A stretch of 64,000 nucleotides of DNA from Chloroflexaceae bacterium. GTDB lineage: Bacteria > Chloroflexota > Chloroflexia > Chloroflexales > Chloroflexaceae. Shown here piece by piece: positions 24,704 through 34,382 of the stretch. The position numbers were made by a program, and so were the translations under genes. The notes below the pieces were generated by a model. The model was not told the origin of the DNA. It worked only from the letters and a program-made list of their open reading frames with translations, and made no database searches. Position 1 is the stretch's first letter. Every line of letters begins with the position of its first letter. The stretch lies in assembly GCA_025057155.1 (NCBI GenBank), contig JANWYD010000011.1, positions 1-64,000 on the forward strand, read 5' to 3'.

Positions 24704-25864
24704 TCAGGCAATGCGACGCACGAAGCGTTCAATCCGCTCGAGCGCTGCTTCAATCTTGTCAAGCGCTGTTGCATAGCAGACGCGCGCGTGTCCCGCGCCA
24801 CTGGGGCCGAAGGCGTCGCCGGGGATCACCGCAACGCGCTCTTCGGTCAGGAGGCGTTCGCAGAACTCCTCGCTGCTCATTCCGAGATGCCCGATGTAGG
24901 GGAAGGCGTAAAAGGCCCCCTGCGGCTCAAAGGTCGGCAGGCCGATCTGTCTCAAGCCGCCGACAACCACCCGACGGCGCCGGTCGTACTCCTCACGCAT
25001 GGCCCGGACGCTCTCTTCGCCGAAGCGTAGCGCCGCCAGCCCGGCATACTGGCTCATCGTCGGCGCGGACATGATCGCGTACTGGTGCACTTTACGGGCC
25101 GCGGCGGCGATTTCAGCGGGAGCGGCCAGCCAGCCGAGCCGCCAGCCCGTCATCGCATACGCCTTGGAAAATCCGCCGATGAGGATCGTGCGCTCGCGCA
25201 TCCCTGGGAGAGCGGCGAAACAGGTGTGCTCAACACCGTAAACCAGGCGATCATAGATCTCGTCGGAGATGACCAGCAAATCATGCCGTTCGGCTACGGC
25301 GGCAACTTCGAGCATGCGCTCCCGCGAAAGCACCGCGCCGGTCGGGTTGTTGGGATAACCTATCAGAATGGCTTTCGTGCGCCGGGTGATCGCCGCCTCC
25401 AGGGCCGCGCCGCCGACCTGAAAGCCTTCCTCTACATACGTGGGGACATACACCGGCTTCGCGTCGGCAAATAACACGGCGGCCGGGTACGCGACGAAGC
25501 ACGGCTCCGGTACGAGCACTTCATCGTCGGGATCAAGCACCGCCAGGGCGGCGATCAACATTGCCTCGCTCGCGCCCACGGTCATCAGCAGTTCGTCTTC
25601 GGGATCGTAGTCGGCGCCATAGAGCCGGTTGAGATGGGCGGCCAGCGCAACGCGCAGCTCTAATAGACCTGAGTTTGAGGTGTAGGCGGTGGTCTGGTCA
25701 ATCGAGCGCTGGCCCGCTGCACGAATATCGGCAGGGGTCATCGCATCGGGTTCGCCGACTCCGAGTGAGATCACGTCAGGCATACTTGCGGCAATATCGA
25801 AGAAACGGCGAATACCCGAGGGCGGCACTGCGCGAATACGACGTGCGATACGTTGGGACCCCAT
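24704..25864 (-). CDS. PLP-dependent class I/II aminotransferase
   Basis: A 386-residue fold-type I aminotransferase of the AspC/PatA group. PLP-binding lysine lies in GGFSKAYAMTGWRLGW (about 240); other conserved parts are SLGVGEPD (34-41), TAYTSNSGLLELR and YPNNPTGAVL (about 170). Substrates may be aspartate, glutamate or alanine with 2-oxo acids. Because the lysine pathway also needs a 2-oxoadipate aminotransferase, it is one candidate for that step, but it is 5 kb away on the other strand and nothing in the sequence proves it. The start was set at the ATG after CAGGAG; a longer in-frame reading runs into repeats. Confidence 0.88.
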   Translation of the reverse strand: MGSQRIARRIRAVPPSGIRRFFDIAASMPDVISLGVGEPDAMTPADIRAAGQRSIDQTTAYTSNSGLLELRVALAAHLNRLYGADYDPEDELLMTVGASEAMLIAALAVLDPDDEVLVPEPCFVAYPAAVLFADAKPVYVPTYVEEGFQVGGAALEAAITRRTKAILIGYPNNPTGAVLSRERMLEVAAVAERHDLLVISDEIYDRLVYGVEHTCFAALPGMRERTILIGGFSKAYAMTGWRLGWLAAPAEIAAAARKVHQYAIMSAPTMSQYAGLAALRFGEESVRAMREEYDRRRRVVVGGLRQIGLPTFEPQGAFYAFPYIGHLGMSSEEFCERLLTEERVAVIPGDAFGPSGAGHARVCYATALDKIEAALERIERFVRRIA

Positions 25865-26019
25865 AGCTTGCTCCTGTCGAGCGCGCCGCGATGGCCGGCG
25901 GCGCGCGCTATCATACCACGCCGCCGCAACCAGCGTAATGCCGCGCGACATGGTTTCAACGCCAGCATACCACTCTTGTATACAATGGGCCATGACATTC
26001 GTGGTACCATCGGTCAGGG

Positions 26020-26045
26020 GCGCGGGGAAGCCGGGTTTCCCGCGC
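26020..26045. repeat. GGGGAAGCC-type palindromic repeat
   Basis: GCGCGGGGAAGCCGGG then TTTCCCGCGC. A CACGCAAC/GTTGCGTG hairpin follows at 26045-26067 and a half copy at 26091-26106, just before the next gene. Confidence 0.7.
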
Positions 26046-26121
26046 ACGCAACCCGGAGAGTTGCGTGTTACAGCCTCGGAGGTTACGCAAAAAACGGGTT
26101 TCCCCACTTATCGGGAATGCG

Positions 26122-28179
26122 ATGAAAAAGATCGCCCTCACCGCTGTCGCGCCATCCAACACGGAACGCACTCGCGTTGCCGGGCGGCCCTGGCTGCTAT
26201 GGATCTCCCTGGCCGGCCTGACGCTGGCGGCCCTGCTGCTGCGCGCTGCAACCATTGGCCAGACGCTCCCGTTTGTGGACCATCCCGATGAGCCGGTGCA
26301 TCTCGACCAGGCGCTCACGATGTTGCGAACGGGTGATCCCAACCAGCAACTTTTCTGGAAACCCTCGCTGCACACTTATCTGCTGCTGGCCGTGATACAG
26401 GCTCGCTATCTCTGGGGGCGCGCCGCGGGGATCTACCCCCCGATCCAGGAGATGCTGATTACAACCCATATTGTCACCACCGTGCCGGAGTTCTTTCTGG
26501 CGGCGCGGCTTCTCACCGCCCTGGTCGGGGCGCTGACGGTGCTGGCGGCATATAGCCTGGGCGCGCGGGGCTGGAACGCAGGCGCGGGGCTGGTCGGGGC
26601 GCTGCTGGTCGCGGTATTGCCGTTGCATCTGCGCTTCTCGCAGTGGGCCACCACCGACGCCCTGGCGACTCTGCTCACGACTCTTGCCCTGGGAACGACG
26701 TTGCTGGCCCTTCGGGACGGTACGTGGCGAGCTTATCTAACGGCAGGGGCCTTTGCCGGCCTGGCGGCTTCGACGAAATACAACGCCGGGGTTGTGGCGG
26801 GCGCCATCGTAGCCGCGGCAGCTCTGCGCGCCTGGAATGGTCGCCGGGCCGGATGGTCGGTTGCGCGCCGCGAGGGAGCGCGCTTGCTGGCGGCGGGCCT
26901 GGCGGCTATAGCAACCTTTGTCGCGGGGACGCCCTACGCCGTGCTGCGGTGGGATCAGGTATCGCGAGGAATTGCTGAGCAGTGGGGCAATTACGGAGGC
27001 GGGAATGGCCACTACCGCGGCGCGTGGAATGTAGGGGGATATGTCGAGTTCTTCACGGGTGATGGTCTGGGCCTGCTTGCCTGCCTGATCGTGCTGGCGG
27101 GCCTGCTGATCCTGGCCCGGCGGCGCCCCGCGGTGCTGGGGGTCTGGCTGGGCTTTGCGGCGCCCTCGCTGTTGCTGCACCTCTCACGGCCAACCCATTT
27201 TATGCAGAATATGCTGCCTCTGCTGGCGGCCTGCTCGTTCCCGGCGGGAGTGGCGGTGGTTGAACTGCCGCGCCTGCTGGCCCCGCGCGCCGCGACGATG
27301 CAGTGGTTCGCGCTGGCGGCCCTGGTCCTGGCACTGGTAACATCTCCGGCGCTGCGCTCGTCCGCTGAGATAAGCCGCCAGGCCGCCGGTGACAGCCGTC
27401 GGCAACTGCTGAACTGGATTGACGCCAATGTGCCTCCCGGTGCGCGCCTCGCCGCCGAGTTGCCTCCCGTGCCCAGTCCCACCGAGCCGCGCTGGAGCTA
27501 CGTGCCGTGGCTGGCCGAGCACGACCTGACCTGGTATCGCGCCCAGGGCTTCGCCTACCTGATTGCCACCTCGCACAGTTGGGGCCAGATTGCCGTTCCG
27601 CCGGCTTATGCGCCGTTGCTGCCGGCCACTGTTGCTGAGTTCGGGCCACGGGTGCGGCGCGAAGAGATGCTGGGGCCGCATATTCTGGTCATCGCCACCG
27701 GTCTCAACGCGGACGACGCGCGCCAACCGCTAAGCGACGATGTCCGCATTGGCGAGGCCTGGCTGCGCGGTGTGACGGTCGGCGACCCTTCGGGAGACGG
27801 CGAACCGCCGATGCTCCTCCCTGCCGCTACGTTCACTCCGGGCGGGGTGCTCGGCCTGCGGACGTTCTGGGACGTTGAAGGCTCGTTCGCTGACGATTAT
27901 TACATTTTCGTTCACCTGGTTGACGCTGCGGGCCGTCGTCCAGCTCAGCGCGACGCCCAGCCCTGGCAGGGACGCTATCCGACCAGCATGTGGCGCGCTG
28001 GCAGTCTGGTGGTGGACCACAACGATGTCTATCTGCCGCCGACTATGGCGCCGGGAGTATACCGCGTCATCGTGGGCATGTATGACCCGGCCAGCGGTGC
28101 GCGGGCGCCGGTGACGGTCAACGGTGCGCCGCTGCCCGAAGGCGCCGTCGAGGTGGCGACGATCATCGTCGGGCGGTGA
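26122..28179 (+). CDS. GT-C/GT39-like membrane glycosyltransferase with C-terminal extracytoplasmic domain
   Basis: A 685-residue protein. An N-terminal helix (WLLWISLAGLTLAALLL) leads to an outer loop VDHPDEPVHLDQALTML carrying the acidic D-E motif expected for dolichyl/polyprenyl-phosphate-sugar transferases. About 10 further hydrophobic helices follow to residue 435. The last 250 residues are soluble and contain a beta-sandwich-like domain (VLGLRTFWDVEGSFADDYYIFVHLVD) seen after such enzymes in Chloroflexi. The acceptor is unknown, probably a cell-surface glycan or protein. Start taken at the ATG after GGGAATGCG, a weak ribosome site. Confidence 0.8.
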   Translation: MKKIALTAVAPSNTERTRVAGRPWLLWISLAGLTLAALLLRAATIGQTLPFVDHPDEPVHLDQALTMLRTGDPNQQLFWKPSLHTYLLLAVIQARYLWGRAAGIYPPIQEMLITTHIVTTVPEFFLAARLLTALVGALTVLAAYSLGARGWNAGAGLVGALLVAVLPLHLRFSQWATTDALATLLTTLALGTTLLALRDGTWRAYLTAGAFAGLAASTKYNAGVVAGAIVAAAALRAWNGRRAGWSVARREGARLLAAGLAAIATFVAGTPYAVLRWDQVSRGIAEQWGNYGGGNGHYRGAWNVGGYVEFFTGDGLGLLACLIVLAGLLILARRRPAVLGVWLGFAAPSLLLHLSRPTHFMQNMLPLLAACSFPAGVAVVELPRLLAPRAATMQWFALAALVLALVTSPALRSSAEISRQAAGDSRRQLLNWIDANVPPGARLAAELPPVPSPTEPRWSYVPWLAEHDLTWYRAQGFAYLIATSHSWGQIAVPPAYAPLLPATVAEFGPRVRREEMLGPHILVIATGLNADDARQPLSDDVRIGEAWLRGVTVGDPSGDGEPPMLLPAATFTPGGVLGLRTFWDVEGSFADDYYIFVHLVDAAGRRPAQRDAQPWQGRYPTSMWRAGSLVVDHNDVYLPPTMAPGVYRVIVGMYDPASGARAPVTVNGAPLPEGAVEVATIIVGR

Positions 28180-28253
28180 GGCGCGCCATGTGGTTGCGTT
28201 GTGCATACCAGGGTATGGTTCATACCTAAAATTGCCGTTCACAGGGCCTGCCC

Positions 28254-28429
28254 CCTCTCAGGTGCGGGGTTTTCCGGCCCATCCTCGCGTTGCATGCGCC
28301 ATCCGGGGCGCTGGGACGCCCAACTCCCCCCTCTCCCGCTCAGGGAGAGGGAGGCGGGAGGGTGAGGATCGTAAGCGCATTGGAATGCCAAAAACCCCTT
28401 CTCGCTCGAAAAACCCTCCACCTGAGAGG
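28254..28429. mobile_element. 176-bp terminal-inverted-repeat element, family B copy 1
   Basis: CCTCTCAGGTG at the left end and CACCTGAGAGG at the right end are exact inverted repeats but for one base, with GGGGTTTTC/GAAAAACCC inside them. The core contains a CTCTCCC/GGGAGAG stem. A near-identical copy in the opposite orientation is at 60269-60447. No gene lies between 28180 and 28762; this element, spacer and a tandem repeat fill the gap. Confidence 0.7.
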
Positions 28430-28662
28430 TGAGGGTGAACCGGCGCATCGTAATCCCGTATCTGCGCTCAGGTGTTCTGTCTGCTCCTAAGTTCCAGCGG
28501 GGAGGGTCAGGGAGAGAGCGGGTCGCCACCGACGGTAAGCCGGGCAATTGCCCTTCTGAAACCTTGCCTGACGGGATGAAGCGGGAAGTTCCTGGGAGGG
28601 CGAAGCCCTCCCAGATCTTTACCATCGAGGCGGTGCCCTCCTCAGGGGGGCGCACCTTCCAC

Positions 28663-28750
28663 TGTGCGAACAGGGCGCAGCGGGATCAACAGAAGCTGCG
28701 CGAACGGGGCGCAGCGGGATCAACAGGGGCCGCGCAAACAGGGCGCGAGG
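28663..28750. repeat. 34-bp tandem repeat (2.6 copies)
   Basis: Units at 28663-28696 and 28697-28730 differ at a few positions, and a partial third ends at 28750. The shared core is GGGCGCAGCGGGATCAACAG. It ends 13 nt before the stop codon of the ssb gene on the other strand. Confidence 0.75.
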
Positions 28751-28762
28751 ATGATCTGGCGC

Positions 28763-29185
28763 TTAAAACGGCACATCCTCATCTGCGGGAGCCTCGCCGG
28801 CCTCGGAGGCGGCAACAGCCTCGGCGGGCACGCCGGGGCGAGCGTCGAGGAAGAGCACGTCATCGGCGCGAACGTAGGTGCGCGAACGGGGCTGATTAGT
28901 GGCCTTATCGGTCCACGTGTCGGTCCGCAGAGCGCCGCTGACGCGCACACGGCTGCCCTTGTGCAGGTAGGTGTTGCAGAGTTCGGCCAGACGATCCCAG
29001 ACCTCAACGGTCGTCCAGTCGGTTTCATACTCGCGCCGGCCCTCGGCGTCCTGGCCGCCGAAGCGCCTGGTCGCCACGCGGAAGCGGCAGACTGCGGCTC
29101 CCGTGGAGATGAAGCGCATCTCGGGGTCGGCGCCCAGCCAGCCGAGCAACTCCACGCGGTTGATCGTGCCCTTCACCTGTGTCAT
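28763..29185 (-). CDS. ssb: Single-stranded DNA-binding protein
   Basis: A 140-residue SSB. The OB fold starts VKGTINRVELLGWLGADPEMRF, and the C-terminus is the acidic tip ADEDVPF through which SSB recruits repair and replication proteins. It is shorter than E. coli SSB (178) owing to a short linker. AGGA lies before the ATG. Many Chloroflexi carry more than one ssb; whether this is the main one is not visible. It follows the winged-helix gene on the minus strand by 258 nt, and that spacer has a GCCGGGCG/CGCCCGGC hairpin at 29213-29236. Confidence 0.93.
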   Translation of the reverse strand: MTQVKGTINRVELLGWLGADPEMRFISTGAAVCRFRVATRRFGGQDAEGRREYETDWTTVEVWDRLAELCNTYLHKGSRVRVSGALRTDTWTDKATNQPRSRTYVRADDVLFLDARPGVPAEAVAASEAGEAPADEDVPF

Positions 29186-29443
29186 GGTCCTGGTAGCCTT
29201 TCCTGGTCATAGGCCGGGCGTTGCGCGGCGCCCGGCAGCGCGTATGGCTGATCAGCCCACCAGGTTAACCGGATCAGCAGGCGAAAGGTTGCGCGCCTCT
29301 CCTGTTAGCCGCACCTGACGCAAACTACCGTGCCGTCCGCCGGTTCCGCCCGCAGCGGGCGCGCGCACTCGAAGCCAGGACGAAAGTGCCGTCGCGGGCA
29401 GCCTCGGGGGGCGCGCCGCGCCCTCCGCACCTCCGCGGAACGG

Positions 29444-29728
29444 TTACGTCAATGGCCGCTCCACGAGCAATTCCAACAACTCGCGCACAGCGTGGCCTTG
29501 CTGGGCCGGATGGCGCATCGGAGCTTCCTCGTGGATCTCATAGCGATTCTGGCGCCCGTCACGGGTATGGCTGATGTAGCCGGCATCGTGAAGGTCGCGC
29601 AGAATGCGCTGCACGGCGCGTTCGGTAATGCCCACCTGCGCAGCGATCTCGCGCGCAGTGGCGCTGCGGTTGCGCGCAATACACAGGAGCACCTGCGCGT
29701 GATTGGTGAGAAACGTCCAGTGAGCCAT
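29444..29728 (-). CDS. Winged helix-turn-helix transcriptional regulator
   Basis: A 94-residue protein consisting of one MarR/ArsR-like winged-helix domain. The recognition region is SATAREIAAQVGITERAVQRILRDLHDAGYI (about 25-55), followed by the wing RDGRQNRYEIH. No sensor domain or metal-binding cysteine pair is present. The ATG at 29728 follows AGGTG; a GTG four codons upstream is an alternative start. It is 36 nt after the Rsm22-like gene, probably in one operon. Confidence 0.8.
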   Translation of the reverse strand: MAHWTFLTNHAQVLLCIARNRSATAREIAAQVGITERAVQRILRDLHDAGYISHTRDGRQNRYEIHEEAPMRHPAQQGHAVRELLELLVERPLT

Positions 29729-29764
29729 AGGCTGTTTCACCTGTTGCTCAGGGCGCGCGACGCC

Positions 29765-30766
29765 TCAGTCGCGCGCTGGCGGCTGCGGATCGTTCAGGAA
29801 CTCGGGCGGCAGGGAGTCGCCCCAGCGCAGGTCGCGTGCCATGCGCCAGGTTGCGCCCGTGGAACGAGTGACACCGAGACGGCGTATGCCGTGATGGGTG
29901 CAAAGGGTCAGTTCGATGTACCCGGATCGGACCAGAGGGTGGCGCAGCACGCGGGCGCCGATCGGTTTGCCGGGTTGCCGGGCAACGGCGACGTAGCTGT
30001 ATTTTTCATCTTCGTAGCCCAGTTCGGCGCCCTTGAGCGTTCGATGGAGACGCCCGCGGGGGAGACGGCGCGAGAAATGGCACCAGTCGTCGGGGGGCAG
30101 CGGGCAGGCGTCTTGATGGGGGCAGGGGGCGATAAGCGCGGCGCCGCTGGAGCGCAACTGTTCCCGTGCGGCGCGAATGGTCGCCCAGCCGCGAGGAGTG
30201 CCCGGCTCGATCAGCACCAGGGCGCCACGCGCTCGCTCCCATAGCCGCGCGACCAGGGAGGCGCAGGCCTCCTCAGGCAATTCACCCAGAACGTAGGCTG
30301 CGGTCACAAGATCGTGGGGCGGCGCGTCCCAGGCAGCAGTGAGATCGGCGCGCACCCAGGCGGCGCCGCGAATGGCAGGAGTGGCCGCGGTAGCGGCGAG
30401 GCGCTGGCCCAGGGCTGCCATATCGCGGTCAGCCTCGATCAGGGTGGCCCGTTCCAGAGCGGGCCAGATGCGCGTCGCCGCCCAGAGCGTCGCGCCGCTG
30501 CCGGCCCCGGCGTCAAGCAGGGTCCGGGGCGCGAAGGCGGGCAGACAGGCCGCAAGCTCGCCTAGGGCGGCGGCGCAGGCGGCATAGGTGGCAGGCATGC
30601 GCGTGGCCGCGTATGCCGCGGCAGCCAGCGGGCCGCGGGGGGGCGGGCCCGCCGCCGGGTCGCGGAAGCGTGCCGTGGCCTCGGCGGTCACGCGGGCCAG
30701 GCTGCGGACATCGTAGGCGCGCAGTTCACGTTCGAGACTCAATCTCAGCTCGTTTGGCAGATCCAT
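29765..30766 (-). CDS. Rsm22-like SAM-dependent methyltransferase
   Basis: A 333-residue Rossmann methyltransferase of the mitochondrial Rsm22/METTL17 family, which associates with the ribosome small subunit. The SAM-binding loop is LLDAGAGSGATLW (about 92-104), and AAYVLGELPEE is the post-II region. The diagnostic CPHQDACPL...WCHFSRR segment (about 205-225) provides cysteines matching those that bind a 4Fe-4S cluster in METTL17-type proteins. The C-terminus is an OB-like beta domain. Substrate in bacteria is unproven. It heads a minus-strand group with a small regulator and ssb. Confidence 0.82.
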   Translation of the reverse strand: MDLPNELRLSLERELRAYDVRSLARVTAEATARFRDPAAGPPPRGPLAAAAYAATRMPATYAACAAALGELAACLPAFAPRTLLDAGAGSGATLWAATRIWPALERATLIEADRDMAALGQRLAATAATPAIRGAAWVRADLTAAWDAPPHDLVTAAYVLGELPEEACASLVARLWERARGALVLIEPGTPRGWATIRAAREQLRSSGAALIAPCPHQDACPLPPDDWCHFSRRLPRGRLHRTLKGAELGYEDEKYSYVAVARQPGKPIGARVLRHPLVRSGYIELTLCTHHGIRRLGVTRSTGATWRMARDLRWGDSLPPEFLNDPQPPARD

Positions 30767-30772
30767 GATCGT

Positions 30773-30799
30773 GGATTTTGGATTTTAGATTTTGGATTG
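30773..30799. repeat. AT-rich microrepeat (GGATTTT)
   Basis: GGATTTT, GATTTTAGATTTT and GGATTG occur in tandem just upstream of the methyltransferase gene, in sharp contrast to the GC-rich surroundings. It may be part of the promoter region for the minus-strand genes. Confidence 0.5.
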
Positions 30800-31023
30800 T
30801 AAGACCTTCAACAATGTTGGATTAGCCCTGTCTCCCCGCGATCCTTTGACCACTATCCAGAATGGTATACTTGGAAGTGTCGGTCCTCTCCAGACTCTCT
30901 CCGCCGGCAGGCGGAAGGATCGGGCCGCCTGGCGCTCCGGATTGGGGTAACACGCGCGCTCATCACTATCGAGCCTGGCAAGCCGGCCCGCCGCGGCGAG
31001 GCGGCGGCGCCACAGGAGGGTCT

Positions 31024-32085
31024 ATGGCAGCCTCGGTTCACTCAAGCCGCATCTGGTCGCTTGTCGCCGCGCTGGTCGCCATCGCCGCCGTGCTCGGGTT
31101 TCCGCCGCAGCGCGCTATAGCGATCCCGCCGCCTGGCGCGCTTCCCGCTCCGCTGACCACGCCGGACCCGCAGTTCGGCTTAACCTGGACGGCCTGGCAG
31201 GATCTGGCTGGCACGCTGACCTCCGCGCCGGCAGCCGTGTCCTGGGGTCGGGAGCGGATCACCGTCTTTGCGCGCGGCGGGAACGGCGAAATCATCCAGA
31301 CCTACAAAGAAGGCGGCGGCGCCTGGAGTTTCTGGCGCACCCCGCCTGAACTGCGCGGGGTCCTCCTCCGCTCGGCCCCCTCGTGCGCCTCGTGGACGTC
31401 CGGATCCATCAACTGCGTCGCCCTGCGCGAGGGGTACGGCGGCGTCTTTCAATTCTACTGGAACGGACGCGGCTGGTCCATGAACGATCTGGGCGGTGAC
31501 GCGACCTCGGCCCCGGCGATTGTAGCCTGGGGCGCTGGCCGTCTCAGCGTCTTCGTTCGCAATAGCAATGGTAACCTGATCCATCGCTACTGGCAACATA
31601 ATGTTACTGATTGGACCCCGCCGCGCTGGGAGGCCGTCGGCAGCGGCACGATCACCTCGGCGCCCGCGTGCGCCTCGCGCGAGACAGGAATCATTGACTG
31701 TTTCGCCCTCGGCGCCAACGGCGTGGTAATGCAGCTCTACTACGATGAACGGGCGGGCGCGCGCTGGGTCGGATGGAACCAGCTGACGGGCATGGCAACC
31801 TTCCGCGCGACGGCCCCGATCAGCGCGGTGGGGTGGAACCGCAATCTGCTGGACCTGTTCGCCCGCGGCCCGGATATGCGCCTGTACCAGATCACGTACA
31901 GCGGTACGTGGGCGCAACCCTGGGCAGCCATCGAGGAGCGCCCGCTGATAGGAGCGCCGTCCTGCGCGCGGGTCGAGCCGGGGCGACTGGACTGTTTCGC
32001 GCAGGTGCTCGACCCCCAGGCGCAGAACACGAGCGCCTTCAACGTTGCCCCGGGTCTGGCGTACCGCTATGCGCAGCGCCGGTAA
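31024..32085 (+). CDS. Secreted PLL-like beta-propeller protein
   Basis: A 353-residue exported protein. Residues 1-32 form a signal peptide ending near AIA. The rest consists of about six blades with repeating SAPAxVSWGxxRxxVFxRGxxGxxxxxY and SAPSCASWxxGxINCVALxxxGxxxQFYW patterns, as in Photorhabdus lectin-like and sialidase-like propellers. Alternate blades carry a Cys pair (SCASW...INC, ACASR...IDC, SCARV...LDC), likely disulfides within blades. The start follows AGGAGGG; an earlier in-frame ATG lacks a signal peptide. Ligand binding (glycan) is inferred from the fold. Confidence 0.75.
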   Translation: MAASVHSSRIWSLVAALVAIAAVLGFPPQRAIAIPPPGALPAPLTTPDPQFGLTWTAWQDLAGTLTSAPAAVSWGRERITVFARGGNGEIIQTYKEGGGAWSFWRTPPELRGVLLRSAPSCASWTSGSINCVALREGYGGVFQFYWNGRGWSMNDLGGDATSAPAIVAWGAGRLSVFVRNSNGNLIHRYWQHNVTDWTPPRWEAVGSGTITSAPACASRETGIIDCFALGANGVVMQLYYDERAGARWVGWNQLTGMATFRATAPISAVGWNRNLLDLFARGPDMRLYQITYSGTWAQPWAAIEERPLIGAPSCARVEPGRLDCFAQVLDPQAQNTSAFNVAPGLAYRYAQRR

Positions 32086-32106
32086 CGGGCGGGCGTGCTC
32101 CTGCGC

Positions 32107-33216
32107 TTAGTCGGCCGTACCCTTAACCTTCGCCGCCTCGACGTGGATGCGCGTGGCGAGGCTCTCGGTCTGCTTGCGGGCAATCGCGGGCATTAATTCG
32201 CCCGACTCGCGGGCGCGCCAGCAGGCTGCAAAGTGCCCGTCGCCATAATCAACGAAGGGCGGTTCCTCCTCCCGGCACTGCTGGATGGCGATCGGGCAAC
32301 GGGTGTGGAAGCGGCAGCCTGATGGCGGGTTAAGGGGGCTGGGCACATCGCCCTCGAGGATGATGCGCCGGCGCTGCTTTTCCACTTTGGGATCGGGGAT
32401 CGGCACCGCCGAGAGCAACGCCTGGCTGTAGGGGTGCAGGGGCGCGCGGTACAGCTTCGCGCCTTCGGCCAGTTCCACTACCTTGCCCAGGTACATCACC
32501 GCCACCCGGTCAGAGATGTGTTTCACCACGCTCAGGTCATGGGCGATGAACAGGTAGGTGAGCCCGAGTTTTTCCTGCAATTCTTCCAGCAGATTGACTA
32601 CCTGAGCCTGGATGGAAACATCAAGGGCCGAAACCGGCTCATCGCACACAACAAACTGCGGCTCAACCGCCAGGGCGCGGGCAATGCCGATCCGCTGGCG
32701 CTGGCCGCCTGAAAACTCGTGGGGGTAGCGGTTGGCGAAGGCCGGGTTCAGCCCCACCAGGCTCAGCAGTTCCTCGACCCGCTCGCGCACCGCCTTGCCC
32801 TGGCGCAAGCGGTGCACCTTGATCGGCTCGCCAATAATATCGCCGACAGTCATACGCGGGTTGAGCGAAGCGTAGGGGTCCTGGAAGATCATCTGGATCT
32901 GCCGGCGCATCTTGCGCAGCGCGTCGCCGCGCATTCTGGTCAGATCCTGGCCGTTGAAGAGCACCTCGCCGGAGGTGGGCCGGTAGAGTTGTAGGATGGC
33001 CCGCCCGGTCGTACTCTTTCCGCACCCCGACTCGCCCACGAGGCCCAGGGTTTCGCCCCGCTTGATGCTGAAACTGACCCCGTCCACAGCCTTGATCGTG
33101 CCCACGCGGCGCTGAAAAATGATGCCGCGGGTGACGGGAAAATGCACCTTCAGATCGCGGATCTCGATCAGCGAGGCGGCGTCGGCATCAGTCGCAGTAA
33201 GGGGGGTCATTGACAT
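32107..33216 (-). CDS. Dipeptide/oligopeptide ABC transporter ATPase (DppF/OppF type)
   Basis: A 369-residue ATPase that would energise peptide or nickel-type uptake. Walker A is GESGCGKST (about 66-74), signature [14 protein letters not shown], Walker [14 protein letters not shown]. The C-terminal peptide-transporter extension carries the Cys-containing [19 protein letters not shown], which in this family binds a 4Fe-4S cluster. It lies 149 nt after the DppD-type gene. No permease or binding protein is nearby, so partners must be encoded elsewhere. Confidence 0.92.
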   Translation of the reverse strand: MSMTPLTATDADAASLIEIRDLKVHFPVTRGIIFQRRVGTIKAVDGVSFSIKRGETLGLVGESGCGKSTTGRAILQLYRPTSGEVLFNGQDLTRMRGDALRKMRRQIQMIFQDPYASLNPRMTVGDIIGEPIKVHRLRQGKAVRERVEELLSLVGLNPAFANRYPHEFSGGQRQRIGIARALAVEPQFVVCDEPVSALDVSIQAQVVNLLEELQEKLGLTYLFIAHDLSVVKHISDRVAVMYLGKVVELAEGAKLYRAPLHPYSQALLSAVPIPDPKVEKQRRRIILEGDVPSPLNPPSGCRFHTRCPIAIQQCREEEPPFVDYGDGHFAACWRARESGELMPAIARKQTESLATRIHVEAAKVKGTAD

Positions 33217-33365
33217 AGCTGTCGCACCTGGCGGCCTTACGATGCTTTCTCGCACGTCGCGTCCCGCATTCTGCGGGGAGGGCCAGCCTTCTCCGCGTTC
33301 CTCGCAGGCTGTGATGATCCCTTTCGCGGCGAGGGTGTCGCCCTTTTACATCCCCTGCCGATTCG

Positions 33366-34382
33366 CTACGCTGCGAGTTCCGCAGCGTTCCGTTCAGGCA
33401 CAGGCGTCGCCAGGGAGATATCGAAATGACACGCGGCAGCGTGACCGACCCCGACGGGGCGCAGTTCCGGGCGTGCAGTCAGGCACCGCTCCTGAACGAA
33501 GTCGCAGCGCGGGCTGAAGGGACAGATTGGCGGCAGGTCAATCAGATTTGGGGGCAGACCGCGGATGGGATTCAACTTGCGTCCCCGCGCTTCATCCAGC
33601 CGTGGAATGGAGCGTAGCAGACCGATGGTGTAGGGCATGCGCGGATTCTCAAAGATCTCGGGCGTTGGCCCTTCCTCCACCACTCTGCCGGCATACATCA
33701 CTGTCACACGGTCGGTCATGCCCGCCACGATTCCCAGGTCGTGGGTGATGATGATGACGGCAGTGTGAAGCTCCTCTTTGAGCCGGTTTATCAGTTCAAG
33801 GATCTGGGCCTGGATAGTTACATCCAGGGCGGTTGTCGGCTCGTCGGCGATCAGCAATTCGGGGTTACAGGAGAGCGCCATGGCAATCATCACCCGCTGG
33901 CGCATGCCGCCCGAAAACTGGTGCGGATAGTTATCCAGGCGCTTGCTGGCCGAGGGGATGCCCACCATGTCGAGCAACTCCACGGCGCGACTCCGGGCCT
34001 CGCGCCGCGAGAGCTTCAGATGCAGTTCCAGCGACTCGGTGATCTGTCGCCCGATTGTCAACACCGGATTGAGCGAAGTCATCGGGTCCTGGAAAATCAT
34101 CGCAATCCGGTTCCCGCGGATGTGGCGCATGCGCTCTTCGCTCTGTTGCAGCAGATCCTCGCCGTCGAACAGGATCTGTCCGCCGGCGATCTTGCCTGGC
34201 GGCGAGGGAATGAGACGCATGATCGAGAGCGAGGTGACGCTCTTCCCGCACCCTGATTCGCCAACGATCCCCAGCGTCTCGCCACGATCCACGGAAAACG
34301 AGACGCCGTCAACCGCCTTGACCACCCCATCCTGAGTATGAAAATGGGTTTGCAGATTGCGTACTTCGAGCAGCGGAGGCAT
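33366..34382 (-). CDS. Dipeptide/oligopeptide ABC transporter ATPase (DppD/OppD type)
   Basis: A 338-residue ATPase, partner of the DppF-like gene downstream. Walker A is GESGCGKSV, signature [14 protein letters not shown], Walker [15 protein letters not shown], and the C-terminal extension has [15 protein letters not shown] with clustered cysteines. The start at the first ATG before [11 protein letters not shown] gives the normal length; an upstream in-frame reading adds 48 residues derived from spacer and repeat. No transporter membrane genes are adjacent. Confidence 0.92.
   Translation of the reverse strand: MPPLLEVRNLQTHFHTQDGVVKAVDGVSFSVDRGETLGIVGESGCGKSVTSLSIMRLIPSPPGKIAGGQILFDGEDLLQQSEERMRHIRGNRIAMIFQDPMTSLNPVLTIGRQITESLELHLKLSRREARSRAVELLDMVGIPSASKRLDNYPHQFSGGMRQRVMIAMALSCNPELLIADEPTTALDVTIQAQILELINRLKEELHTAVIIITHDLGIVAGMTDRVTVMYAGRVVEEGPTPEIFENPRMPYTIGLLRSIPRLDEARGRKLNPIRGLPPNLIDLPPICPFSPRCDFVQERCLTARPELRPVGVGHAAACHFDISLATPVPERNAAELAA

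Noticed and set aside
28239-28655. 138-codon minus-strand frame after the second glycosyltransferase
   Set aside because: Covers a family B inverted-repeat element; part of the same peptide appears where the other copy lies (60.3 kb), showing it is a repeat translation.
28663-28750. Possible CRISPR array
   Set aside because: Direct tandem units without unique spacers between them, too few copies and no cas genes nearby.
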